From: Candidatus Poseidonia alphae
GTDB taxonomy: Archaea > Thermoplasmatota > Poseidoniia > Poseidoniales > Poseidoniaceae
Reading direction: 5' to 3'
NCBI GenBank assembly: GCA_002505405.1
Contig: DAVD01000042.1
Span: forward strand, 4,541 to 41,989
DNA length: 37,449 nt
Shown here: positions 17,555 through 26,118 of the stretch, piece after piece
Layout of the letters: each line of letters opens with the position of its first letter
Numbering within the stretch: the first letter of the stretch is position 1
Translations under genes and position numbers: made by a program
Notes under the pieces: generated by a model
What the model was told of the DNA's origin: nothing
The model's input: the letters and a program-made list of their open reading frames with translations, nothing else
Database searches by the model: none

Positions 17555-18114
17555 TCCTCCTTTGAAGGATCTATATCTACGTCAAAGAATTCAAACTGAA
17601 CGGCCACAAGTTCCTCGCTTGTTGTAGCATCGGCATATGCATCAAGTGGTTCTTGATTGAGTTGGAAGAACCGTTCACCCCAGCGGAATGCACCTAGAAC
17701 CTCCCTCGCTTGTTCTTTTCGCCCTATGAGGTAGAGAATGGTTGCTAAAGCTTCAGCGGTAGTCAGTCGACCCGGTTTCCCCCAGTTAACAGGGTTCGCA
17801 GCCAATAGTAACGGGAGCATTCGAGGTTGCAATCTCGTTTTCCTCATGACTTGTTCAACACTTGACTCAATATGAGCCCAACTGCAATCAAGTCCAACGA
17901 TTGCTCCGTGTTGTTCTAACAGAACATGATGGTCTTCAGGGCCGAATACCTTCCCGCACAAAGGCTCAAGAATAAAACCGCGTTTTGGTAGCGTTCTCAA
18001 ATTCTTATGGAGACGTAGATTGCCTCGTTTTCCTGCAAGTACGGCAGTGTTTTTTTTCGGATCATCTTGGGCGAGCCATATTGCATGGACCGGTATTGAA
18101 TCCATCGGGTTCAC
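17551..18114 (-). CDS. tsr3: Tsr3 (DUF367) rRNA aminocarboxypropyltransferase
   Basis: Tsr3 transfers the 3-amino-3-carboxypropyl group of SAM to the small-subunit rRNA base that becomes acp-modified in eukaryotes and many archaea. The 187-aa protein shows VGLDCSWAHIE, RMLPLLLAANPVNWGKPGRL, TTAEALATILYLIG and a closing FRWGERFFQLNQEPLDAYA, the conserved core of the family (SPOUT-like). It starts with GTG overlapping the aMBF1 stop by 4 bases (GTGA); an ATG three codons later is also possible. It overlaps fdhD by 4 bases downstream. A ribosome-maturation enzyme between a transcription cofactor and an Fdh cluster is an odd functional mix. Confidence 0.94.
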   Translation of the reverse strand: MNPMDSIPVHAIWLAQDDPKKNTAVLAGKRGNLRLHKNLRTLPKRGFILEPLCGKVFGPEDHHVLLEQHGAIVGLDCSWAHIESSVEQVMRKTRLQPRMLPLLLAANPVNWGKPGRLTTAEALATILYLIGRKEQAREVLGAFRWGERFFQLNQEPLDAYADATTSEELVAVQFEFFDVDIDPSKEE

Positions 18115-18599
18115 CGAACATCGTTGAAATAATCACCGAAGGTCATCCCACGGGACGGCCCAGAGTCCAATCTACGGGTTTCCGATGACGAATGTTCAAC
18201 CATCAAGGTGATGTTAAGAATGCGTTCAAACTTCCGAATCAATGAGTCCGTAGGGCGTTTCCCTGACTCTGCTGCTTTGATGACATTGACCGTCTCAGCC
18301 ATCTTTTTACCGAGTTGTTGGTGGGAAAGATTCATCTTCTTTCGCGCTACTGAAATCCGTTTTCCAAAGTCTTCAGCGAGTTCTTTTTCACCCCGTGACA
18401 TCAGATCGTTTTTCTTGCGTGGAGTTGAAGGTCGAGGAGTGGATGCCATTGACCGAGCCTTTGCAAGACCTGGGGCAACCGTTTTTGGGATCAAATTCAT
18501 TTTATCCACGCATCGGGCACAAGCCGTGACTTCCGTTTTACCGGTTTTGACGCTTCTCACGCTTACTTTCATCGCCCCGCAAAGTTCACAATCACCCAA
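18111..18599 (-). CDS. Archaeal multiprotein-bridging factor 1 (aMBF1)
   Basis: A 162-aa protein with an N-terminal zinc ribbon (CELC at 4-7 and CARC at 27-30), a basic disordered linker and a Cro/C1-type helix-turn-helix (RISVARKKMNLSHQQLGKKM, then VNVIKAAESGKRPTDSLIRK). aMBF1 is thought to bridge transcription factors or bind the ribosome in archaea. I place the start at a TTG (18597-18599), which has a strong GAGGAGG about seven bases upstream and gives MGDCELCGA, where family members begin. A longer frame from 18701 would add 34 unrelated residues and overlap the divergent pan region. It is the first gene of a five-gene operon and diverges from pan. Confidence 0.92.
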   Translation of the reverse strand: MGDCELCGAMKVSVRSVKTGKTEVTACARCVDKMNLIPKTVAPGLAKARSMASTPRPSTPRKKNDLMSRGEKELAEDFGKRISVARKKMNLSHQQLGKKMAETVNVIKAAESGKRPTDSLIRKFERILNITLMVEHSSSETRRLDSGPSRGMTFGDYFNDVR

Positions 18600-18720
18600 T
18601 GCAATTCCTCCTCGTGTACTTACCGATGGCGACAACCTTTGAACCCTTTGACAAGGCTGTTTTCGCAAAATACAATCGCTGAGTTCATACAGTGTGGGCA
18701 ATTGGATAATACTGAATCAC

Positions 18721-19941
18721 ATGGGTACTGATGTTGATAGGAACGACAGAAGCATGCCAACTTCCCAGGATGATGACATCCGCGAGTTGGAGGAAGCTTA
18801 CGCGAAATTGAGAGACGAATCTCAACAATTGATTAACGAGCGCACGTCGCTGGAATCCGAGGTGCGCACCCTCAGAAAGAAAGTTGAACGCTTAGATGAA
18901 AACGTCAATCTTCTCAAAATGCCGCCGCATATCATCGGCCACCTTCAAGACGTTCTGGACCATGAACGAGCCATTGTCCGTTCATCCAACGGCACGGTAT
19001 TCCAGGTTTCCCTCAACCAACGCCTCGACCCAGATAAACTCAAACCTGGAACGCGAGTAGCTCTCAACCAAGACAGTCTTTCTGTCATTGAAGTTCTTCA
19101 TGAAGCATGGGACCCGATGGTGAGTGGTGCTGAGATGGTTGATAAACCGGATATTACATACGACGAAGTCGCTGGGCTTTCAGAACAAGTGGAGTCGGTA
19201 AGAGAAGCCATTGAACTTCCTTTAATCAAGCCTGAACTGTTCGAGAAAGTGGGTATTGTCCCGCCCAAAGGCGTTCTTCTTGTTGGTCCACCAGGATGTG
19301 GAAAGACCCTCCTTGCAAAAGCAGTCGCAAACCATACCGATGCAACATTTATTCGAATGGTTGGCAGTGAACTCGCCCAGAAATATATCGGAGAAGGTGG
19401 CCGCATGGTTCGAGAATTGTTTTCTCTCGCCAAAGAAAAGGCGCCGAGTATAATTTTCTTAGATGAAATCGATGCGATCGGTGCCAAGCGGTTGGACGGA
19501 TCGACAAGCGGTGATCGTGAAGTTCAGCGAACGTTGATGCAACTTCTCGCAGAATTGGACGGGTTCGATGCGTTAAACGATGTGAAAATCATTGCCGCTA
19601 CAAACCGTCCGGATATTCTTGATGACGCACTCTTACGCCCAGGTCGTTTTGACCGCGTGATTGAAATCCCACTTCCCGATGATGAATCGAGGAAGGCTAT
19701 TTTAGAAGTTCATGTCAAAGGCATGAATACACAGCGCATACAAATGAAAAGGATTGTAGAAAAGACTCAGGGCTATTCCGGCGCTGAACTCAAGGCAACC
19801 TGTGTAGAAGCCGGAATGATTGCAATCCGTGACAACAGGTCAACCGTGACCAATGCCGATATGCTTGCTGCAGTTAGCCGACTGGACCGAAAAAAGACAC
19901 AAGGCGCTGGCCAATCATCACCTGAAGCATTGTATTCCTGA
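18721..19941 (+). CDS. pan: Proteasome-activating nucleotidase PAN (AAA+ ATPase)
   Basis: PAN forms a hexameric ring that unfolds proteins and feeds them to the 20S proteasome. From the ATG at 18721 it has 406 residues: an N-terminal coiled coil (about 20-65), the PP-containing OB domain (MPPHIIGHL onward), an AAA+ module with Walker A GPPGCGKT (about 189-196), Walker B IIFLDEID (about 244-251), the arginine-finger region LLRPGRFDR, and a C-terminal helical lid. The last three residues are Leu-Tyr-Ser, a valid HbYX motif for opening the proteasome gate. Other starts are possible at 18694 and 18754. The stop overlaps ftcD by one base (TGATG), so pan heads an operon with two histidine-degradation genes. 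Confidence 0.96.
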   Translation: MGTDVDRNDRSMPTSQDDDIRELEEAYAKLRDESQQLINERTSLESEVRTLRKKVERLDENVNLLKMPPHIIGHLQDVLDHERAIVRSSNGTVFQVSLNQRLDPDKLKPGTRVALNQDSLSVIEVLHEAWDPMVSGAEMVDKPDITYDEVAGLSEQVESVREAIELPLIKPELFEKVGIVPPKGVLLVGPPGCGKTLLAKAVANHTDATFIRMVGSELAQKYIGEGGRMVRELFSLAKEKAPSIIFLDEIDAIGAKRLDGSTSGDREVQRTLMQLLAELDGFDALNDVKIIAATNRPDILDDALLRPGRFDRVIEIPLPDDESRKAILEVHVKGMNTQRIQMKRIVEKTQGYSGAELKATCVEAGMIAIRDNRSTVTNADMLAAVSRLDRKKTQGAGQSSPEALYS

Positions 19942-21038
19942 TGAATTATTCACAAACAACATTCAAAGGCCCTATGACCCGCCAAGAAGGCATGGGCAAG
20001 CGATTGATTGAATGCGTACCCAACATATCGGAAGGTCGCAATGCGAACCTCATCGAGGCTATTGTTGATGCAGCACGGATCATCGAAGGATGTTATGTGC
20101 TTGGAGTAGAGCCTGACCAAGATTACAACCGCACCGTTATCACACTCGCGGGAGAGCCCGAACCAGTGGTAAAAGGCGCTATTGCTTTGATAGAACGCAG
20201 CGTTGAACTGCTGGACATGCGAACACACACAGGAGAACATCCAAGATTAGGCGTCGTTGACGTGTGTCCATTTGTACCATTGAGTGGCGTTTCAATGGAT
20301 GAATGTGCGCAGATGGCCCGGGACGTTGTGGCTCATGTTGCTGAGAGCACCGGAGCACCGATGTTTCTCTATGGTGCTGCAGCAACACATCCCGAGCGAG
20401 AGCTTCTATCGAGATTGAGGAAGGACCAATATGAGGGGTTGGAAGCAAGACTTTCGGGATTGGAAAACAGGCATTCGGAATTCACACAATATCCAGATGC
20501 CGGCTCAAGGGAATGGAACGATGTTGCTGCTCAAGCAGGTGGAATCACCGTTGGTGCACGACCCATTCTCGTCGCTTACAACGTGAATGTTGAAGAACAA
20601 GATGCGACCGTTTCAAAGAAAATAGGTTCTCTTGTACGAACAAGCGGTAGACTTCTCAAAACCACCCAAGGAAACTCTGTCCGGGTCAACGGAATGTTGC
20701 CGATGGTTCAGGGCATGGGAGTAACATTGGAAGAAATGAATATTTCTCAAGTATCCATGAATTTGAGGGATGTTTCGCAATGTCCTCTTCACATGGCTTT
20801 CAAAGCGTGTGAATCAATTGCTAACGACCATAATACACGTTTGTTAGGTAGTGAAATTGTAGGTTTAGTCCCGCTCAAAGCAATGCTTGAAACGGGTGCT
20901 TATTTCGACCCACAAGCTACCGAGGAGAGGGCCTTAGTGGCTGCAGCGATTGAAGGTCTTGGTTTGAATCGTATGCATTCTTTTGACCCATCTCAAGGAA
21001 TTATTGAGTGGGCTGTTGAGAAGGAGATGATGGTATGA
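19941..21038 (+). CDS. ftcD: Glutamate formimidoyltransferase
   Basis: The enzyme moves the formimino group of N-formimino-L-glutamate to tetrahydrofolate, releasing glutamate. The 365-aa protein covers both the N- and C-subdomains of the formiminotransferase: LIECVPNISEGRN, EPDQDYNRTVITLAGEP, HTGEHPRLGVVDVCPFVP with the catalytic His (about His100, matching His82 of the pig enzyme), GAAATHPERELLSRLR, and GGITVGARPILVAYNVN. The ATG at 19941 overlaps the pan stop (TGATG); later Mets at residues 12 and 18 are alternatives. It overlaps the cyclodeaminase gene by 4 bases. It completes the hut route started by hutH, hutU and hutI elsewhere in the window and implies folate-type C1 chemistry. Confidence 0.96.
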   Translation: MNYSQTTFKGPMTRQEGMGKRLIECVPNISEGRNANLIEAIVDAARIIEGCYVLGVEPDQDYNRTVITLAGEPEPVVKGAIALIERSVELLDMRTHTGEHPRLGVVDVCPFVPLSGVSMDECAQMARDVVAHVAESTGAPMFLYGAAATHPERELLSRLRKDQYEGLEARLSGLENRHSEFTQYPDAGSREWNDVAAQAGGITVGARPILVAYNVNVEEQDATVSKKIGSLVRTSGRLLKTTQGNSVRVNGMLPMVQGMGVTLEEMNISQVSMNLRDVSQCPLHMAFKACESIANDHNTRLLGSEIVGLVPLKAMLETGAYFDPQATEERALVAAAIEGLGLNRMHSFDPSQGIIEWAVEKEMMV

Positions 21039-21664
21039 ACTGGATGGACATGACACAACGTGAATTTTTAGCAGCATTAGCATCATCATCACCCACGCCA
21101 GGCGGTGGGACGGCGTCTGCTATTGCTTTAGGCCAAGCGGCATCTTTGGCCTGTATGGTGGCTGATCTCACTCTTGGAAGCGACAAATGGTCGGAGGGTT
21201 GGCCTGCAGCCGAATATGTCCAGAGTTTAGCGATCCCAATTATGACGCGTTCCGGAGTTCTCGCCAAAGAAGACAGTGATGCCTTCGATGAAGTCATGGC
21301 TGCATTCAAAATGCCTAAACAATCCGATTCGGAGAAAAACCACAGAAAAGTTGCAATTCAAACCGGAACATTACAAGCAGCAAAAGTGCCATTTGAAACT
21401 GCAGAAGTCGCTCTAGAACTTCTCAAAGCACTCTCGGAACTAGCAACTCTTGGGAATGCAAATGCTGTCTCCGATGTTGGGGTAGCAGGACTCTTAGCTA
21501 GTGCAGCAGCAAAAGGGGCGCTCTTCAATGTAGAAATTAATCTCCAATCGTTGCCCGAAGATATGGGCGAGGCTTTGCGAGAGATGATGCCTGATATCAA
21601 ACAACAGACCAAGTTGCATTCCAGGAGTGTAATGGAAGCCGTACGTCATCGCATGTCGAACTGA
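21035..21664 (+). CDS. fchA: Formimidoyltetrahydrofolate cyclodeaminase
   Basis: It converts 5-formimino-THF to 5,10-methenyl-THF and ammonia. The 209-aa all-helical protein matches the FTCD C-terminal domain: FLAALASSSPTPGGGTASA, the conserved early loop, then LACMVADLTLG, KEDSDAFDEVMAAFKMPK and TLGNANAVSDVGVAGLLASA. Length is normal for the stand-alone form found in bacteria and Thermoplasmata. It begins with ATGA overlapping ftcD, so transferase and cyclodeaminase are made together as separate chains instead of the fused animal FTCD. Its TGA and the metG stop on the other strand sit back to back in TGATCA. Confidence 0.95.
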   Translation: MNWMDMTQREFLAALASSSPTPGGGTASAIALGQAASLACMVADLTLGSDKWSEGWPAAEYVQSLAIPIMTRSGVLAKEDSDAFDEVMAAFKMPKQSDSEKNHRKVAIQTGTLQAAKVPFETAEVALELLKALSELATLGNANAVSDVGVAGLLASAAAKGALFNVEINLQSLPEDMGEALREMMPDIKQQTKLHSRSVMEAVRHRMSN

Positions 21665-23926
21665 TCAGCGAACCTGTGATCCTTCTTTCATGTCACCGTC
21701 GATGGTGATGAGTTTCACATTTCCTTCGCCGTCGTCAGCGGCCAACATCATGCCCTCTGATGCAACACCTCTCAATTTCCGAGGTTCCAGGTTTGCAACA
21801 AAAACTACGGATTTTCCGACCATTTCTTCAGCAGTGTAGTATTCTTTTAATCCAGCACAAATGGTTCTTCCGCCTTCACTTCCGTCGTTGATTTTGACGA
21901 CGTAGAGCCGATCCGCGTTTGGATGGTCTTCAACCGATACTATGGTAGCGGTACGCAAATCTACCTTCATAAACGATTCAAAATCGAGGTATGTTATTCC
22001 TTCTGTTTCTTTCACTTTATTACCACCTTTTTTCTTCTTTCTGCCACCCTTGACGCCGTGGACGGCATCATCTTGAGGAGGTTGTTCTTCTACGAGTCCT
22101 TGCTCGGCAGATAATATTTCATCCAAGTCAAGGCGTTCAAATAGGGGCTCGGGAGTTTCGGTTAACCATCCAAGAGCGGCTGACCAATTCGTTGCTTCAC
22201 TCCAGTCGACATCTGAAACATTTCCTTGGAGGCCAAGGTTTCCCCATAGTCGCTGAGCAGATGTGGGCAAGAACGGTTGGGTTGTGATGGATAAGAATCG
22301 AGCGATTTTCCAACAAAAGGCCAGTGTAGCCAAACTTTCCTCATGGCCCTCTTGAGGTTCTTTGAGGTGCTCCCATGGTGCGGCTCCTTGAAGAATTTGA
22401 TTTCCATATTGAGCAACGGTCATGATCTGCCTTAGAGCTTCTTTGTATCGGTGCCGTTCAAGTGATTCAGTGATTGATTCGAGAGAACGTTCCAATTCAG
22501 CCTCATGCATGCGGACACACTCGTGGTTCTCGTGAGGGGAAAACGGTGAAGCGCCACTTTCAGAGGGAAGACGGGCGCCCAGAGTAAGGACTCTGTGCAC
22601 AAAATTTCCGTATGCCGCAATTAATTCGGAGTTGACTTTCTTAACAAAGTCCGGCCAATTGAAGTCGGTGTCATGGTTTTCCGGCATGTTGATGCTGAGA
22701 TAATACCGAAGTGTGTCCGGGTCGTACCGTTGCAAAAATGATGGGAGCCATACAGCATGCTTTCGAGATTTAGAAAATTGACCCCCTGCTAGCATCAAAT
22801 ATTCCATTGCTGGGACATTCGTTTCCAAGGCTAGGTCGCCGGGACCAGGCATTTCAATGGGGTCGGTTGATGTTTTACCATGCGCAGCGTGATTTAGGCC
22901 CAAAATGAGTGCAGGCCATATGACCGTGTGGAACGGTATGTTATCCTTTCCGAGGAAATAGAGGTGCCGGGGAACTGTACCGTCCTCAGCGACAGACCAC
23001 CACCGCTTCCAAGCATCATCGCCATCAGGATGAGCGTTACCAGCTGCAACATCGGACGACCAAATTCGAGCGCACGTTGAGTAACCCTGAACCGCTTCAA
23101 ACCAAACATACACGCATTTTCCGCCCCATTCTTCGCCGTCAAGAGGGACGGGTATCCCCCATGAAAGATCACGGGTAACTGCCCTGGGCCGTAACCCCAT
23201 GTCCAGCCATTGTTTTGTCATGGCTTTAACATTGGATTTCCAAACAGACTGTCGTTCTGCGGCGTGAGCGGTCAAGGCGTCTTGAAAAAGGTCGAGACGG
23301 TAAAAAAGATGGTCCGTTTCCCGAATTTCCACTTTTGAACCTGGATTCATTTTTGAAATTGGGTTCTTCAATTCAACGGATTCATAGGTTGCTCCACAGG
23401 CATCGCACTGGTCGCCTCGAGCGCCATCCTCACCACAGGCTGGACAGTTACCCTCTACATACCGGTCCGGTAGGAAACGACCAGAACCATCTTCGTTGAG
23501 TTCGTAATATTGCTCCATGGTTTTTCGTTCAAATAAACCAGCCTTCTCGAGGGCTGAGAAATTCTGCTGGACCATGGTCTTATGCTTTGGGTCAGTTGTT
23601 CGGTTGAACAGAGCCCCACCGTATTCGATACCTCGCGGGTCGATCTCAGGGCTCCAAGCGCAACCAAGGTCAAGGAGGGCTTGACGGTTTATTTCGTGAT
23701 ATTCGTCTACCACCTCTTGAGGGGATATTCCCTTTTGTTCTGCTGAGACCGTAATTGGAGTTCCGTGTTCGTCGGAACCCGAGACCATTAAAACTCGATT
23801 TCCTTTTGACCGTTCAAAACGATATTGGATGTCTGGCGGGAGATAACAACCGGCAACGTGACCCAAATGGAGCGGTCCGTTCGCGTATGGCCATGCCACA
23901 CAAATGAGAACATATTCTCCACTCAT
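21665..23926 (-). CDS. metG: Methionyl-tRNA synthetase with C-terminal tRNA-binding domain
   Basis: MetRS charges tRNA-Met. The 753-aa class I enzyme has the HIGH-type motif PLHLGHVAGCYLPPD (HLGH at 20-23), a zinc knuckle with CPACGED and CDACGATY (Cys161, 164, 174, 177), KMSKS-type FSKSR at about 384-388, and an anticodon-binding helical domain. After a Lys/Gly linker the C-terminus (about 650-753) is an EMAP-II/Trbp111-like OB fold (VDLRTATIVSVEDHPNADRL, then ICAGLKEYY and SEGMMLAA). In many archaea this domain is a separate gene; here it is fused. It ends directly against fchA and its promoter region is shared with the divergent CNNM gene. Confidence 0.97.
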   Translation of the reverse strand: MSGEYVLICVAWPYANGPLHLGHVAGCYLPPDIQYRFERSKGNRVLMVSGSDEHGTPITVSAEQKGISPQEVVDEYHEINRQALLDLGCAWSPEIDPRGIEYGGALFNRTTDPKHKTMVQQNFSALEKAGLFERKTMEQYYELNEDGSGRFLPDRYVEGNCPACGEDGARGDQCDACGATYESVELKNPISKMNPGSKVEIRETDHLFYRLDLFQDALTAHAAERQSVWKSNVKAMTKQWLDMGLRPRAVTRDLSWGIPVPLDGEEWGGKCVYVWFEAVQGYSTCARIWSSDVAAGNAHPDGDDAWKRWWSVAEDGTVPRHLYFLGKDNIPFHTVIWPALILGLNHAAHGKTSTDPIEMPGPGDLALETNVPAMEYLMLAGGQFSKSRKHAVWLPSFLQRYDPDTLRYYLSINMPENHDTDFNWPDFVKKVNSELIAAYGNFVHRVLTLGARLPSESGASPFSPHENHECVRMHEAELERSLESITESLERHRYKEALRQIMTVAQYGNQILQGAAPWEHLKEPQEGHEESLATLAFCWKIARFLSITTQPFLPTSAQRLWGNLGLQGNVSDVDWSEATNWSAALGWLTETPEPLFERLDLDEILSAEQGLVEEQPPQDDAVHGVKGGRKKKKGGNKVKETEGITYLDFESFMKVDLRTATIVSVEDHPNADRLYVVKINDGSEGGRTICAGLKEYYTAEEMVGKSVVFVANLEPRKLRGVASEGMMLAADDGEGNVKLITIDGDMKEGSQVR

Positions 23927-23979
23927 TTGACTCCCCGGTCTAAGCCAAAGGCCGAGGCTTCTTGAGGTTCACCCATGGA

Positions 23980-24005
23980 ATTGAACAGCATTAGTGCAGT
24001 TCAAT
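23980..24005. repeat. Imperfect palindrome between metG and the CNNM gene
   Basis: ATTGAAC (23980-23986) pairs with GTTCAAT (23999-24005). Inside, GCA and TGC pair around TTAG, with one A-A mismatch. This gives a 26-base interrupted palindrome, suitable as an operator for a dimeric regulator or as an RNA hairpin. It lies 54 bases upstream of metG and 75 bases upstream of the CNNM gene. The rest of 23927-24079 holds no gene; ctataact at 24039-24046 may be a TATA element for the plus-strand gene. Confidence 0.55.
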
Positions 24006-24079
24006 ACAGCCGTCATTTTGAATAACCCTTCTCTCATGGCTATAACTACCCCCCCTTCGGAAAGGAGACCTATAACCCC

Positions 24080-25117
24080 ATGGCTGACTACACCTTGCTC
24101 ATTTTCTACTCTACCCTCGCCCTTGGCGTTTCTTTCTTATGTTCCATTCTTGAAGCAGTTGTACTATCAATTCCTCAAACCTATGTATCCGTTCTTGAGA
24201 AGGATGGAAAAAGGACTGCAGCAATGTGGTCGTACCTTAAGGACGACGATTCTGTTCGTCCTCTGACGGCAATTTTGACCCTCAATACTGTAGCGCATAC
24301 AATGGGTGCTGCGGGAGTGGGTAGTGAGGTTGCCAAACAGTTTGGAGACAGTGCACTTACTGTCGCCTCTGTCATCCTCACTCTCGCTGTTCTGTTCTTT
24401 TCAGAAATCATCCCTAAGACACTTGGTGCGGCTTACTGGAAACGCCTTTCAACACCGTCAGCCTATGTCCTAACATGGTTGACAAAGATGCTTGTCATCC
24501 TCATTGGACCAATTCAAATGTTGAAATCTATCCTACCTAAGGGGAATCAATCGATTGTGACACGGGACGATCTGGTTGCAATGGCTGACCTCGGTGAAAT
24601 CGAGGGTGCATTAGAAGAATCTGAAGAAACCATTATCCACAACCTTTTGCGATTGCGGGAAATTATGGTGGAAGAAGAAATGACACCTCGAGTGGTTGTA
24701 ACTGCATATGATGTCGATGCAACAATCAAAGAAATTCTTGATGAGAACAGCATTCTTAGGTTCTCCCGCATCCCCGTTTACGATGAGCGAATTGACAATG
24801 TCATTGGCCTTGTTATTCGATCGGAAATCCTCATGGCGGCAAGCAGAGATGAGTGGAGTATAACCTTGAGGAAATTGATGAAACCCATTCTCTCAGTTCA
24901 GTTGGGAAGCACCATAGAAGAAGCGTTGGATATGTTCCTTTCCAACCGTCAACAGTTTGCCCTTGTCAAGGACGAATTCGGTGGTACGTCAGGAATCCTG
25001 ACCATGGAAGACGTCATGGAAACTCTGTTGGGCAAGGAAATCATAGATGAACTGGATGAAGTCGATGATATGCGAGAACTAGCTAGAAATCAAGCCGCTC
25101 AATCAGAAGACGAGTGA
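24080..25117 (+). CDS. CNNM/CorC-type membrane protein (DUF21 plus CBS pair)
   Basis: A 345-aa protein with the DUF21/CNNM transmembrane domain (about 1-160: LLIFYSTLALGVSFLCSILEAVVLSI, then LTLNTVAHTMGAAGVGS and FFSEIIPKTLGAAYW) followed by a CBS-domain pair (about 200-325: EEMTPRVVVTAYDVDATIKEI, FSRIPVYDERIDNVIGLV and FALVKDEFGGTSGILTMEDV). This layout is that of CNNM/CorB proteins, which transport or regulate Mg2+ and possibly other divalent ions; the CBS pair usually senses Mg-ATP. The C-terminal CorC-HlyC domain found in many relatives is absent, since the protein ends soon after the CBS pair. It starts with ATG, diverges from metG and overlaps the hydrolase gene by 19 bases at the 3' end. 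Confidence 0.92.
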   Translation: MADYTLLIFYSTLALGVSFLCSILEAVVLSIPQTYVSVLEKDGKRTAAMWSYLKDDDSVRPLTAILTLNTVAHTMGAAGVGSEVAKQFGDSALTVASVILTLAVLFFSEIIPKTLGAAYWKRLSTPSAYVLTWLTKMLVILIGPIQMLKSILPKGNQSIVTRDDLVAMADLGEIEGALEESEETIIHNLLRLREIMVEEEMTPRVVVTAYDVDATIKEILDENSILRFSRIPVYDERIDNVIGLVIRSEILMAASRDEWSITLRKLMKPILSVQLGSTIEEALDMFLSNRQQFALVKDEFGGTSGILTMEDVMETLLGKEIIDELDEVDDMRELARNQAAQSEDE

Positions 25118-26118
25118 AATGATTGCTGGTCCAACCATTGGATAACGACGGCATCTCTTCCGTTGTGAACGGCGCAGCCTGAGTGACGGAGTTCGTCCAT
25201 GACCTCGGTCGTGAGCAAGTGCCTCGTACCTGCTTCATCATGGCTCCTCTGGAGGCGGAGATAATGAATCTCTCCCAAGCGTTCATCGTCAGCTGCTTGG
25301 ACGAGAAGCGTCGGTTCATTTGTCAAACCCCAGTTGGGCGAATCAGTTTCAACGAGTTCCGAGAGATTAGGGCGCTCGTGGTTTAATGAATTGAATTGAC
25401 TCATCATGCGCCAAAGAACGAGCGGTTGAATGAATTTAGGAATATGGAGTATCTTTGATGTTTCTTGGAATATTTCCGTATAGCCGGTCATCGGAGATTC
25501 CAATACCCAACCTAAGATTTGAGGGTTTGATTCCAATTCACCTCTACGATGACTGATTCGTAATCCGATAAAACCACCCATGCTGTGCCCGTAGTAACAA
25601 ACGCCACTGGAAAAAAGGTGTGGATGCGACCTCGATATATGGTTCAGCGATTCAATCACTGTTGATGTTGCTCGTTCGGCAGTCCACTTGTCCACGGAAT
25701 CCGATCCACCGTGATTGGGTAGGTCAACGGCTATGACGGCCCAATCGCGGTCAATGAAAACCTTTGAACGTCCAACCATTCGAGACGATGCCGAAGTCCA
25801 TCCGTGGATTAGAATGAGAGTAGGCGCATTTTTGGATGATGCCTCATGAATATACGAGTTGACACTGCCTGCTAGAGTTGGATGAGCAACAGTCTCCCAT
25901 CCATCTTCTTCCAAAACAGGTTTCCTGCGCTGGGGCGCTCGGAATGAAAGTTGGGTCACTGTTTCAATGTAAGTCAGAAAGGAGAAGATGAAGACTCCGG
26001 TGAGAGCATAGAGGCTCTCTTTGAAGGTCAAATAAGTGAACACTGTTGTAAGGATGAGGAATAAAAACGGGAAAACGTTGTTTCTCGTTTGCGAATAACG
26101 CAAGAACAAGGGGATCAC
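25099..26118 (-). CDS. Membrane-anchored alpha/beta hydrolase
   Basis: A 339-aa protein. The first ~60 residues hold two hydrophobic helices (FPFLFLILTTVFTYLTF and LYALTGVFIFSFLTYI), so it is membrane bound. Then comes an alpha/beta-hydrolase domain with the oxyanion strand LILIHGWTSASSRMV, DLPNHGGSD, the nucleophile elbow YYGHSMGGFIGLR and a likely acid in LLVQAADDERLG. The His is probably in the DELRHSGCAVHNG segment. No substrate can be assigned; lipase, esterase and lysophospholipase activities are all possible. Its start overlaps the stop of the Ala/Lys-tailed membrane gene by 4 bases, so it is the last gene of a three-gene operon. Confidence 0.85.
   Translation of the reverse strand: MIPLFLRYSQTRNNVFPFLFLILTTVFTYLTFKESLYALTGVFIFSFLTYIETVTQLSFRAPQRRKPVLEEDGWETVAHPTLAGSVNSYIHEASSKNAPTLILIHGWTSASSRMVGRSKVFIDRDWAVIAVDLPNHGGSDSVDKWTAERATSTVIESLNHISRSHPHLFSSGVCYYGHSMGGFIGLRISHRRGELESNPQILGWVLESPMTGYTEIFQETSKILHIPKFIQPLVLWRMMSQFNSLNHERPNLSELVETDSPNWGLTNEPTLLVQAADDERLGEIHYLRLQRSHDEAGTRHLLTTEVMDELRHSGCAVHNGRDAVVIQWLDQQSFHSSSD

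Noticed and set aside
18600..18701. 34-residue N-terminal extension of aMBF1 from 18701
   Set aside because: The extension has no family similarity and reaches into the divergent pan start region. The TTG at 18599 has a strong ribosome binding site and gives the normal family start.
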